Source of the DNA: JAVBQJ01 sp031549115 | GTDB lineage: Bacteria > Verrucomicrobiota > Lentisphaeria > Victivallales > Victivallaceae | Assembly: GCA_031549115.1 (NCBI GenBank) | Contig: JAVBQJ010000090.1 | Location: 1 to 35,645, forward strand | Length of the DNA stretch: 35,645 nucleotides | Reading direction: 5' to 3' | Shown: piece by piece, positions 6,419 through 14,417 of the stretch | How positions within the stretch are numbered: position 1 is the first letter of the stretch | How the letters are laid out: every line of letters begins with the position of its first letter | Notes under the pieces: model-generated | What the model saw: the letters and a program-made list of their open reading frames with translations, nothing else | Databases searched by the model: none | What the model was told of the DNA's origin: nothing | Made by a program: the position numbers and the translations under genes

Positions 6419-8770
6419 ATGCGTAAGTTGCTACACGTATCCATCATTTGGATGACACTATATGCCGGTGGAGCGGGAATCATTTCCGGAGTGCTGACCG
6501 ATGACGCCGGACACCCGTTGGCGGGGATTCCGGTATCGGACGGAATTGCCGTCGCCTTTTCCGATGCAAATGGCCGCTACCGTTTGGAATTTCAGGAAGG
6601 TCAACCATTCGTATTTGTCCATTGTCCCCGCGGACTTGTCTGCCGAGACTGGTTTGTACGCCGCCCGGAAAGCGGAAATACCTATGATTTCGTCTTTTCG
6701 CCGGTTCCGGAGCGCGGCTTTCTCCTCCAGATCAGCGATACGGAGACCGACCAGTATTCGTGGGTGAAACCGTTTGCGCAATACCGGAATTGTCCGCCGG
6801 ATTTTCTGATTCACACCGGAGATCTGTGTTGGCAATTCGGAATTGTCGGGCATGCCCGGGAGTTGAATGAAGAAACGGTCGGGTACCCGGTCTATTATGC
6901 TCCCGGCAATCACGATATTGTCGCGCCATGGGATGACGGAAAGAATTATCCGGACTACCTTCAGCCATACTATTATTCCTTTGAGTGGCTGGACTATCTG
7001 GTCATTGTGGCGCCGATGCACGGCGGCGATGTCGCTCTCCCGTACCGGATGGAAGACTTCGTCCAATGGCTGCGGCAATTGACCGGCGGTCTCCCGCCGG
7101 ACCGGCCGATTCTGGTGTTTTCCCACGACACGTTATTGGCGGATTTCTCCGGTCCGGTATTGAAGGCGGGAAATTTCGAGTTCGATTTCGGCAACCGTCT
7201 GGCGGGATGGGCGATCGGCCACTGGCACTATAACTTCTGCCGGCGGGATCCGGTCAATGGAACTCGTCTATGGGGGACGGCGGTGCCGCAAAAAGGGGGA
7301 ATCGATCACTCCGCGGCCGCATACCGGATGATTTATCCGGACGGCGACGGCAAGTTGACCAGCCGGTTGATCTGGGGAGGGCTGGAGCATTATATGTGCC
7401 TGGCGCTGCCCTCCGCGGCCATGCGTCTGGAGGCCGGAGACGGCACCGGAACTGTCGTTTCCTCGGTTGTCTGGCATTCCGGGCCGCCGGTTGCAACCGT
7501 CACGGTCGCCGCCCCCGGTATGGAGCCGGTGCGGCTGTCCGTAAACGGAATGAGCTGGAACGGAACGGTTCGCTTCCCTTCGGGAGCCACCGAAATGACC
7601 CTGGAAGCCAAGTGCCTCGGCGGAGAAACATTTCGCCGGGATTTTTCGATTCATCCGGCTCCGGCACCAAAGAAAGAACAGCCCGAATTATTGTGGATGG
7701 GCCTGCTGGATGGGGAATGCCAATTCACCCGGCCGGTCATTGCCGACGGACTGGTATTTACCGCATCGATCGATGATCACAACGGAGAAACGGCGGGAAT
7801 TTACGCCTTGGATATCGTAAACGGCGAACGCCGTTGGAAATTCACCACCGGGAATTCCGTCCGCAATACCATCGTTTGTGTCGATGGCGTGATCTACGCG
7901 CAGGATGTCACCGGTTCGCTGTACGCCATCAATGCCGGATCGGGACAACTGCGATGGCAAATTCCCGGCAATCCGTTGGCGTTGAAGTCCGCGGTGGCCA
8001 ACGGCATCGCAGTGGCGGATGGGGTGGTATATTCCGGATTCCGCGAAAATCTGTCGGCACGGAACGCGGAAGACGGCTCCTTGCGCTGGGCCAATACCGA
8101 GTGGAATGCCGGGAATGCCACCACCAACACGATCGCCGTATCCGACGGCGTGTTGGCAACCGCGGGGAATTGGTCGATGCTCACGGCTTTTGACGCCGCA
8201 ACCGGACGTCAAATCTGGAAACATACCGATGATATCACGCGCTTTCAGTCCGCAAGCGCGCTGTTCCATGACGGCAAACTGTTCGCGAAAGCGGAACGGG
8301 CCGTCCAGGTATTCGATCCCCGTGACGGCACGCTGTTGCTCCAGAAAGAAGTAAAAGTCAATTTACACAGTGCCGGCGCCATGGCGATCGCAGGCAACCT
8401 GCTGATCGTACCGACGGCGGAGGACGGCATGCTGGCATTCGACTGTGACACTCTGGAACAGGTCTGGCATTTTTCCGGCGTCGGTCCGGCCCTGGTGGAC
8501 ACCGCACCGTATCGCACCCGGGCAGGAACGGTGGATTCGTCTCCGGAAATAAGAAACGATGTCATCTATTTCGGCGCCGGCGACGGTATGATTTATGCAC
8601 TCGACGCGGCAACGGGCATGCTGCGCTGGAAGCTTGAAGTGGGTGCGCCGGTCATGGCTCCGGTGACAATTGCGGATGGAATTTTATATGCAGGCGACTT
8701 CAGCGGCCGTATATTTGCCTGGCGGCTTGCGGATGCCGAACAAACAACAAACGGGGAGATAGGATTATGA
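6419..8770 (+). CDS. Exported metallophosphoesterase with C-terminal PQQ-like beta-propeller
   Basis: The frame is open upstream, but I start at the ATG at 6419: it has GAGG 11 bases before it and begins a signal peptide (MRKLLHVSIIWMTLYAGGAG). The 783-residue protein then has a carboxypeptidase-regulatory-like beta-sandwich (about 20-95), a calcineurin-type phosphoesterase domain (about 100-300) and a propeller of repeats such as LYALDAATGMLRWKL (about 420-775). The metal-site motifs GD (134-135), GNHD (163-166), a later SHD and GHWH are present. The first motif, normally DxH, reads D-T-E (Asp107, Glu109), so one ligand is altered. It should act in the periplasm or outside on a phosphate ester; the substrate is unknown. 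Its end overlaps the next start (ATGA). Confidence 0.8.
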   Translation: MRKLLHVSIIWMTLYAGGAGIISGVLTDDAGHPLAGIPVSDGIAVAFSDANGRYRLEFQEGQPFVFVHCPRGLVCRDWFVRRPESGNTYDFVFSPVPERGFLLQISDTETDQYSWVKPFAQYRNCPPDFLIHTGDLCWQFGIVGHARELNEETVGYPVYYAPGNHDIVAPWDDGKNYPDYLQPYYYSFEWLDYLVIVAPMHGGDVALPYRMEDFVQWLRQLTGGLPPDRPILVFSHDTLLADFSGPVLKAGNFEFDFGNRLAGWAIGHWHYNFCRRDPVNGTRLWGTAVPQKGGIDHSAAAYRMIYPDGDGKLTSRLIWGGLEHYMCLALPSAAMRLEAGDGTGTVVSSVVWHSGPPVATVTVAAPGMEPVRLSVNGMSWNGTVRFPSGATEMTLEAKCLGGETFRRDFSIHPAPAPKKEQPELLWMGLLDGECQFTRPVIADGLVFTASIDDHNGETAGIYALDIVNGERRWKFTTGNSVRNTIVCVDGVIYAQDVTGSLYAINAGSGQLRWQIPGNPLALKSAVANGIAVADGVVYSGFRENLSARNAEDGSLRWANTEWNAGNATTNTIAVSDGVLATAGNWSMLTAFDAATGRQIWKHTDDITRFQSASALFHDGKLFAKAERAVQVFDPRDGTLLLQKEVKVNLHSAGAMAIAGNLLIVPTAEDGMLAFDCDTLEQVWHFSGVGPALVDTAPYRTRAGTVDSSPEIRNDVIYFGAGDGMIYALDAATGMLRWKLEVGAPVMAPVTIADGILYAGDFSGRIFAWRLADAEQTTNGEIGL

Positions 8771-9633
8771 AAATGCTGGCAGTGTCAGTTTTGCTGTCGA
8801 CGGTTTTCGCCGCCGGCGCGGCGGAATATAAAGTGATGACCTATAATATCTGGGCCAGCTTCGCCTACGGGAAGGAGACGGAAACCGGCATACGGTTTTT
8901 ACGGGAGCACCCTGCCGATGTGCTGGTGGTGGAGGAGTTGAAGTATTCACCGGAAGACGACTGTGCCGCATGGGCGAAATCCTGGGGATACGACCATATT
9001 GAAGTGCTTCGCCCCGAAGTCAGCGTGGCCGTTTGTTCCCGGTATCCGATCGAAGTTCTGGAAAAGCGCACGGAGGGAATGCACCACGGTTACATCTTAT
9101 GCCGGATTGATGGAATTTATTATTTGGCCACCCATTTATCTCCATTCAAGTGGGAAACACGGCTGGCCGAAGCCAAAATCATTGCCGACACCGTCCGTCC
9201 ACTCCTGGAACGCGGAGAAAAAGTGATCATCCTCGGCGATATGAACATGTCCAATCCCGATGAAGCGAAGCTGCTGGACGAAAATCCGCATTTGATCGAA
9301 ACCAAACTGGGGCAGGACGCCCAATATCCCCATTGCCAGAACTTGAACAACGGGCGACACGATTTCCAGGCCGCGAAAGTACTGCTCGATTTGCCTATGA
9401 CCGATATCTGCCAATATCTGTCCGGCGACCGATTCTTCGGCATGACTTACCCGACCTTGAGCGGCGTCGGCGGAGAACGGGATAAGCAATCGTGGTTCGC
9501 CGAACGTATCGACCTGATTCTGGTCAGCAGGAATCTGGTTGATTCCTGCATCAAAGCGGAAATGCTCCGAACTCCGGCAACGGAAAAAATTTCGGATCAT
9601 TATCCGGTCATGCTGACGTTGGAGAAAGAATGA
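8767..9633 (+). CDS. Exported endonuclease/exonuclease/phosphatase-family hydrolase
   Basis: This 288-residue protein has a signal peptide (MKMLAVSVLLSTVFAAGAA) and the motifs of the DNase I-like fold in order: MTYNIW, VVEEL (the metal-binding Glu), GDMN, RIDLILVS and the terminal SDHYP. The fold includes phosphodiesterases, inositol phosphatases, sphingomyelinases and nucleases, so the substrate cannot be read from the sequence. Its start overlaps the phosphoesterase stop and its stop overlaps the DUF4838 start (both ATGA), so the three exported proteins are tightly coupled. Two different phosphoesterase folds side by side suggest a phosphorylated or phosphodiester-linked substrate; this is inference. 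Confidence 0.85.
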   Translation: MKMLAVSVLLSTVFAAGAAEYKVMTYNIWASFAYGKETETGIRFLREHPADVLVVEELKYSPEDDCAAWAKSWGYDHIEVLRPEVSVAVCSRYPIEVLEKRTEGMHHGYILCRIDGIYYLATHLSPFKWETRLAEAKIIADTVRPLLERGEKVIILGDMNMSNPDEAKLLDENPHLIETKLGQDAQYPHCQNLNNGRHDFQAAKVLLDLPMTDICQYLSGDRFFGMTYPTLSGVGGERDKQSWFAERIDLILVSRNLVDSCIKAEMLRTPATEKISDHYPVMLTLEKE

Positions 9634-11864
9634 TGAGAAACTTGTGGCGGATCCTGTGTATCGTATTGAGCCTGCCGGTATTCGGCTGGGAAGTCGCAAC
9701 CGGTTCGCGTCCCACCGACCGGACGGCGGCGGCCGAATTCTCCCGAATCGCCGCAGGCGCCGCAGATACCGTTTCGGTAAACGGCGTCCCGGTAAATCAT
9801 ATTGACATCGGCGAGACCGCCGCCGCCCGGGCAATGGGATACGGAGCCGAACAATTTGCCATCGACGAATATTGCATCGACGCGGCCGGGGATCGTTTGG
9901 TTATTACCGGAGGATCCCGGGGGGTTCTGTATGGCGTATTTCATTTTTTTGAAAAATATGCCGGCTGCCGTTTCTGGTCTCCCCTGGAAAACGATCTGCC
10001 CGGACGGCAGGCGGTCAATATAACCGGATTACCGGAAAAAGGTTCCTTTTACTTTGAGCTGCGTGATATTTATCGTACGGCGCTCCCCAAAGACGAAGGC
10101 CGTGCGGCTGTCGCGCGCGGGCTATCCCGCAATGGCGATGACGGTATTTCAGGAACATACGGCGGCGAATTCTCCTATGGGCCGCCCTACTTCTGCCATA
10201 CCTTCGATCTGATTCTGCCGGCTGCCGAGTACCTGGAGCCGCATCCGGAATATTTCAGCCTGGTCGGCGGGACGCGGACAGGAGGCCAGTTGACGGGACA
10301 GTTGTGCTTGACCAATCCGGAAATGCGCCAAGAATTTCTTCGCCGACTGTTGCAGAACATCGAACGCGGCAATGCGGAATCGGCGGCAGCCGGAGTTCCG
10401 GCGCCGACGATTTACGACGTGTCGCAAAACGACAATCAAAATTCCTGCCGGTGTGACGAATGTGCCGCGTTCGTTCGTGAAGCGGGAGAATCCGGCCTGT
10501 TGCTTGACTTCATCAATGAATTGGCCGCCGCGGTACAAAAGGAGCATCCGGCGGTCAAGCTCCAAACCTTCGCCTACCTCTACACGCTTGAGCCGCCGCG
10601 CAACGATATAAAACCGGCCCCCGGAGTCATCGTTCGTCTGTGCAATACCGACAGCAACCAGGTCACCGGAGCCGCGGCGAATCCGCGTTTTCAACGGTAT
10701 TTGAAGGCATGGAGCGAGCGCACCGAAAACGTATATATCTGGGATTACGCCATCATTTTCCAGGAACGGGTCACGGGGCTGCCGTTTCCAAGCGAATTCT
10801 CTTATCCGGCAACCTATCGGCTTTATGCGGATCACCATGTCCGGGGAGTCTTTTGGGAACAGGAAGAGGCGGATATCGCCGATATGGCCGACTTGAAATA
10901 TTACCTCCACAGCAAATACATGCAAAATCCGTACCGTGATGATTTCGAAGAACTGTTCCGCGATTTCATGACGCACTATTATGGGGAAGCCGGAGAGTAC
11001 ATCGCCGGATATCGGCGCCTGCTGGCGGCAAAAGCCACGCAGGGAAATCTGCAATTGAGCTGGTTTCCGCAGACCGTGGACTTTTGCTATATCGATCCGG
11101 AAACCATGTCCGCCATTCAGGAGCTGTTTGAAAAGGCGCGTTATGCGGTCGCGCCAGATGCCGAGCGTTTGTTTCGTGTGAACCGCTGCGCGATGGGAAT
11201 AGACCGTCTGGCCGGTTTTGAGCTGCCGTGGTATTATGCGCAATCATCGGTCGATCTTGAAGCCGCCCGCAACCGTTTTGAAACTACCTGGCGGGAATGC
11301 CGCAAACGCGGGTGGCTCCCAAAAAATCAGGATGCGATTTTAACGAGATTGAAACGCAATGTTGCGATGCAGAAAACCATCCTCTCCCCGGATGAATTTG
11401 CCGCAGCTCCATGTTGGTATTTTCCCGGCAGTCTCATTGAATGCATGACCCCGCAGGCACAAATCCAATCCGATCCGCATTCGCGGAACGAAAGTGTGCT
11501 GGCAATTACGCTTTCCCGGACGGAAAATGCGGAAGCCGGTGATTTCCTGGAATTCAACGCGGGCATCTATGACTATACCGCGCGTCAGGAAATCATGCGG
11601 GAATCCTTTTCTGTTCCCGGGGATGATCAATACCGTTGGTATACCTTCCGCCTGGGGCAGTTGCCTCACAGTCCGACCCGAATGTATTTGGGATCGGACT
11701 GGAGTGTGCAACTGTCTTTGGGGTTCATCGGGTCTCTTTCCCGGGATGGCGAATTAACCGCACACATCAGAATGAAAGGAATAATATCTCCTTCCACAGA
11801 CCAGGGCGCCGGCTCCGATATGATCCCGATCGATCAAATTGTATTGACAGAGAAAAAACAATAG
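9630..11864 (+). CDS. Exported DUF4838 protein (glycosidase-like)
   Basis: This 744-residue protein starts at an ATG overlapping the previous stop and has a signal peptide (MMRNLWRILCIVLSLPVFG). An alpha-glucuronidase-like N-terminal domain (about 20-130, including ITGGSRGVLYGVFHFFEKYAG) precedes the DUF4838 core, with the characteristic VSQNDNQNSCRCDECAAF segment and a TIM-barrel-like stretch. DUF4838 proteins are common in polysaccharide-degradation loci of Bacteroidetes and Lentisphaerae and are presumed glycoside hydrolases; no activity can be assigned here. The C-terminal ~150 residues look like a beta-sandwich. It is the last gene of the operon, and a DUF3626 gene faces it 110 bases away. 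Confidence 0.8.
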   Translation: MMRNLWRILCIVLSLPVFGWEVATGSRPTDRTAAAEFSRIAAGAADTVSVNGVPVNHIDIGETAAARAMGYGAEQFAIDEYCIDAAGDRLVITGGSRGVLYGVFHFFEKYAGCRFWSPLENDLPGRQAVNITGLPEKGSFYFELRDIYRTALPKDEGRAAVARGLSRNGDDGISGTYGGEFSYGPPYFCHTFDLILPAAEYLEPHPEYFSLVGGTRTGGQLTGQLCLTNPEMRQEFLRRLLQNIERGNAESAAAGVPAPTIYDVSQNDNQNSCRCDECAAFVREAGESGLLLDFINELAAAVQKEHPAVKLQTFAYLYTLEPPRNDIKPAPGVIVRLCNTDSNQVTGAAANPRFQRYLKAWSERTENVYIWDYAIIFQERVTGLPFPSEFSYPATYRLYADHHVRGVFWEQEEADIADMADLKYYLHSKYMQNPYRDDFEELFRDFMTHYYGEAGEYIAGYRRLLAAKATQGNLQLSWFPQTVDFCYIDPETMSAIQELFEKARYAVAPDAERLFRVNRCAMGIDRLAGFELPWYYAQSSVDLEAARNRFETTWRECRKRGWLPKNQDAILTRLKRNVAMQKTILSPDEFAAAPCWYFPGSLIECMTPQAQIQSDPHSRNESVLAITLSRTENAEAGDFLEFNAGIYDYTARQEIMRESFSVPGDDQYRWYTFRLGQLPHSPTRMYLGSDWSVQLSLGFIGSLSRDGELTAHIRMKGIISPSTDQGAGSDMIPIDQIVLTEKKQ

Positions 11865-11974
11865 GGGGTGGCCTTCGGAGTTGCCGCGGCACCGGCCGCC
11901 TTTTTTGGCGGCGGCGCCGTGCGCCATATTGTGCTCCGGGAGAACAATACGGCAATCCGATTGGAGCATGGCAA

Positions 11975-13057
11975 TCACACCGGTACCGGCGGATGATACG
12001 CCACCGTATGCCAGAGCTGCTTGAAGTACTGAAATAATTCCGGTTCCGTGCCCAGGCCGGACCAGGCGGCGGGATTCCGGATGCTGTCGCAGGAGCCGAG
12101 GCCGATCAGGCGGGCATTCATCAACCCGCCGCTGCCGCCGAAGCGCTCGTCGATTTTTTCCGCCAGAAGGCGCATCATCGGTCCGCGAAACGCGTCGTCG
12201 ATAGCGGCGATGCGAATCCGCCGTTCCGGAATCGGCAGCACCGCAAAGCCGTATCGCGCCCCCAAATCCAACGCTTTCCGCCATACGTCGGTCGCCACAA
12301 ACGATTCATCCAGATAAAATGCCGCCACGTCGGAGACAAGCTTGAGTCTGCCATGCACATGGGTCTCGATGTAGTAGTCCAAATCGTGCCCTAGCGCTGT
12401 CAATTCCGGCGTGAGGCCGGTCAGAAAATGGGCCGCTTCCGCCACCGTCACTTGTTCCCGGTTCAAAAACCGCCCGATTTGCGCGATCTCGGTAAACATC
12501 GCGTTCAAGACACCCCGGAAGTGCTCCAGCGTCCCCATCGCTTCGGGGTGGCTGCTGCTGTCGCCGAATGCGAAGGTACAGCGGCGCAGCACCTCCGGTT
12601 TGAGCGCGAAAAAGCAACTGCCGAAGCGCGGCGAAGCGCCGTCGCGGTAATTCATGATATTCAACGCGCCGTATTTGGGCCGGTCGGCGACCGACCGTTT
12701 TTCCGTGTGATAAAACTCCTGGAAAAGCCGTTTTTCCCATAAATCGCGCTCACCGCCGGGATAGGCGGTCCTGCCTCCGTTGGTGGTGGAGCTTTCGTAC
12801 TGATTTTTGTATTCGCCGTCCGTGAGCAGGTTGTCGATGATGCTCCGGCCGTTGCCGGAAAGGCGATCCGGGTGAAAATTGACCGTCACCGCGCAATTGG
12901 CGAAAATACTCCGGCACAAACCCACCCGATTGTATCCGCTTCCCGCCAGAATCCGGTCGAGCGCAAGGTCATCTCCCGCTTCACTGCGCTCCGCCGCCAG
13001 CTCGGCGATTTTCACGGCATCCGCCGCTCCGGCTGTGTTATTCCGCTGTGAATTCAT
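11975..13057 (-). CDS. DUF3626 family protein
   Basis: This protein is recognised as DUF3626 from a string of family motifs: VTVNFHPDRL, YKNQYESSTTNGG, YPGGERDLWEKRLFQ, PKYGALNIMNYRDGASPRFGSCFFAL, FAFGDSSSHPEAMGT and ETHVHGRL. The family has no established biochemical function. I prefer the ATG at 13057 (360 residues), preceded by AGGAGG with short spacing; an ATG five codons upstream (13072) has no ribosome binding site. There is no signal peptide, so it is probably cytoplasmic. It is divergent from the SGNH hydrolase gene and convergent with the DUF4838 operon, so it appears to be its own transcription unit and not part of the sugar operons. Confidence 0.8.
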   Translation of the reverse strand: MNSQRNNTAGAADAVKIAELAAERSEAGDDLALDRILAGSGYNRVGLCRSIFANCAVTVNFHPDRLSGNGRSIIDNLLTDGEYKNQYESSTTNGGRTAYPGGERDLWEKRLFQEFYHTEKRSVADRPKYGALNIMNYRDGASPRFGSCFFALKPEVLRRCTFAFGDSSSHPEAMGTLEHFRGVLNAMFTEIAQIGRFLNREQVTVAEAAHFLTGLTPELTALGHDLDYYIETHVHGRLKLVSDVAAFYLDESFVATDVWRKALDLGARYGFAVLPIPERRIRIAAIDDAFRGPMMRLLAEKIDERFGGSGGLMNARLIGLGSCDSIRNPAAWSGLGTEPELFQYFKQLWHTVAYHPPVPV

Positions 13058-13165
13058 TGGCCTCCTCTGCATTTATGGATAATTTAGTGCGGTTCAAAGC
13101 ATTTGCAAATCCCGAAACCGGACTAGGCAGTAGAACGGAAACAAATGCAAAACATGATTTTTTAT

Positions 13166-13194
13166 TTGACGCAGCCGAGTTCGGGCGCTATCTT
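13166..13194 (+). promoter_or_regulatory. Promoter of the SGNH hydrolase gene
   Basis: TTGACG (13166-13171) and TATCTT (13189-13194) are 17 bases apart. The predicted start falls just before the ribosome binding site (AGGAAAGGAA) of the gene at 13219. A perfect palindrome ATTTGCAAAT lies upstream, between the two divergent genes. Confidence 0.6.
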
Positions 13195-13218
13195 TATCGG
13201 AAACAGGAAAGGAATCTC

Positions 13219-14022
13219 ATGAAGTATCAGACATGGAAAGTCGTTTCCGCCATCCTGGTCTCGATGGCGGCATTGCTGTCGGCAGCCGGGTCGCTCGCCG
13301 AGGCCGATCGCGCGGCAATCGCCGAGCACTTCCGGAAGCCGGGCAACTGGACATGGGTTTTTTACGGCGACTCGATCACCCACGGCGCGGCCCATACGAA
13401 GGGGTGGCGCAGCTTCGTCGAAGTTTTCCAGGAGCGTCTCCGCTACGAACTCGGGCGGCCGATGGACGCGGTGGTCAACTCCGGAAACAGCGGCCACACC
13501 TCGGTCAACTTGCTCAACGAGACGCAATACGACTGGCAGGTGAAGCGTTTTCAACCCGATGTGGTGTTTCTGCTGATCGGGATGAATGACATCGTCCGTC
13601 CGGAAGATGGCGGCGTATCCGAATTCCGCACCCGGCTCGAAGCTCTCGTCGATCGCATCCGCGCCGGCGGCGCCATCCCGGTATTGCAGACCTACAACAC
13701 CATTCAGGAGGTCACCAATCCGACCAGTGACTACCTGAAAGGATATGTCAAGCGTTTCCAGGAGCTTCCCGCCTACACCGAAGCCATCCGTGAAGTCGCC
13801 GCCGAAAAGGATGTGATCCTGGCCGACCACGACCGCCATTGGCGCGAGCATGCCGCGGAGCCCGAAGTGTTGGATTTCTGGCTGGGCGAAACCATCCATC
13901 CGGGCCCCCGCGGCCATCAGGAAATGGCCATCGTTTTGTTGCAGGCATTGGGACTTTATTCCCCCGACAGCAACTGCTGCCGCCTCGAAGCCGGCGGACC
14001 GGCGCCGGGCGGGGAGAAGTAA
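13219..14022 (+). CDS. Exported SGNH/GDSL-family hydrolase
   Basis: The frame is open further upstream, but the ATG at 13219 has AGGAAAGGAA in front, follows a promoter and begins a signal peptide (MKYQTWKVVSAILVSMAALLS). The 267-residue protein has SGNH blocks: GDSITHG with Ser52 as nucleophile, NSGNSGHTS (block II Gly), GMND at 121-124 (block III Asn) and a C-terminal GETIHPGPRGH block. In the last block the usual Asp-x-x-His appears as Glu-x-x-His. It is expected to be a periplasmic or extracellular esterase, such as a carbohydrate acetylesterase removing acyl groups from glycans; the substrate is inferred from context only. The first copy of the structured repeat follows directly. Confidence 0.85.
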   Translation: MKYQTWKVVSAILVSMAALLSAAGSLAEADRAAIAEHFRKPGNWTWVFYGDSITHGAAHTKGWRSFVEVFQERLRYELGRPMDAVVNSGNSGHTSVNLLNETQYDWQVKRFQPDVVFLLIGMNDIVRPEDGGVSEFRTRLEALVDRIRAGGAIPVLQTYNTIQEVTNPTSDYLKGYVKRFQELPAYTEAIREVAAEKDVILADHDRHWREHAAEPEVLDFWLGETIHPGPRGHQEMAIVLLQALGLYSPDSNCCRLEAGGPAPGGEK

Positions 14023-14038
14023 GCCAAGGATGATTATT

Positions 14039-14400
14039 CGCCGCAGGTGCGGCGCCAGAGTGCGCTCCGTGTGTAGATGAAACCGTTGCTCACGCATCCG
14101 GTTTCATCTACACCATCGCTACCTCGGGTGGTTCCGGATCGCCTCCCGGCGATCCTTACCTACAATTTCGCCCCTTTTGAGGCGCTGCGCGCCTGGGGCG
14201 ACCAGCGTTATTCGCGCGCTGGACCGCTCGTTACGCCCGCTTCGCGGACTTCCTCTTCGCCCGAGAGGGACAAGCCCTCTCGTGTTCGGCTTCGCCCTCG
14301 ACTCCGATGACGGAGTGCAGAACCGCCGCTGCGCTCGCTACGTCCTGCGGACTTGCTCTTCCCCCTCGCGCGTTGCGCTCGGTTTCGGCTTCGCCATCGG
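14039..14400 (+). repeat. Structured intergenic repeat, copy A (long variant)
   Basis: This fills the ~395-base gap between the SGNH gene and the GH78 gene that faces it. Hairpins in order: CGCCGC/GCGGCG (14039-14054); a 15-bp perfect stem 14071-14085 with 14099-14113 around a 13-base loop; GGATCGCC/GGCGATCC (14136-14155); outer CGCCCC/GGGGCG (14169-14200) with an inner GGCGC/GCGCC; CCAGCG/CGCTGG (14202-14222); CTCCG/CGGAG (14302-14315). Copies B and C carry the same stems with paired base changes. Copy A has an additional ~80 bases between the last two stems and a different 3' end, closing with a T-rich run. Strand is given in the reading direction that ends in the T-run. Whether it is transcribed is unknown. 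Confidence 0.85.
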
Positions 14401-14417
14401 CTCTATTTTTTTAATTT

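Noticed and set aside
11890..11930. GCCGCC-tttttt-GGCGGC hairpin as intrinsic terminator of the DUF4838 operon
   Set aside because: The T-run is in the loop and no T-run follows the stem on either strand, so it does not fit an intrinsic terminator.
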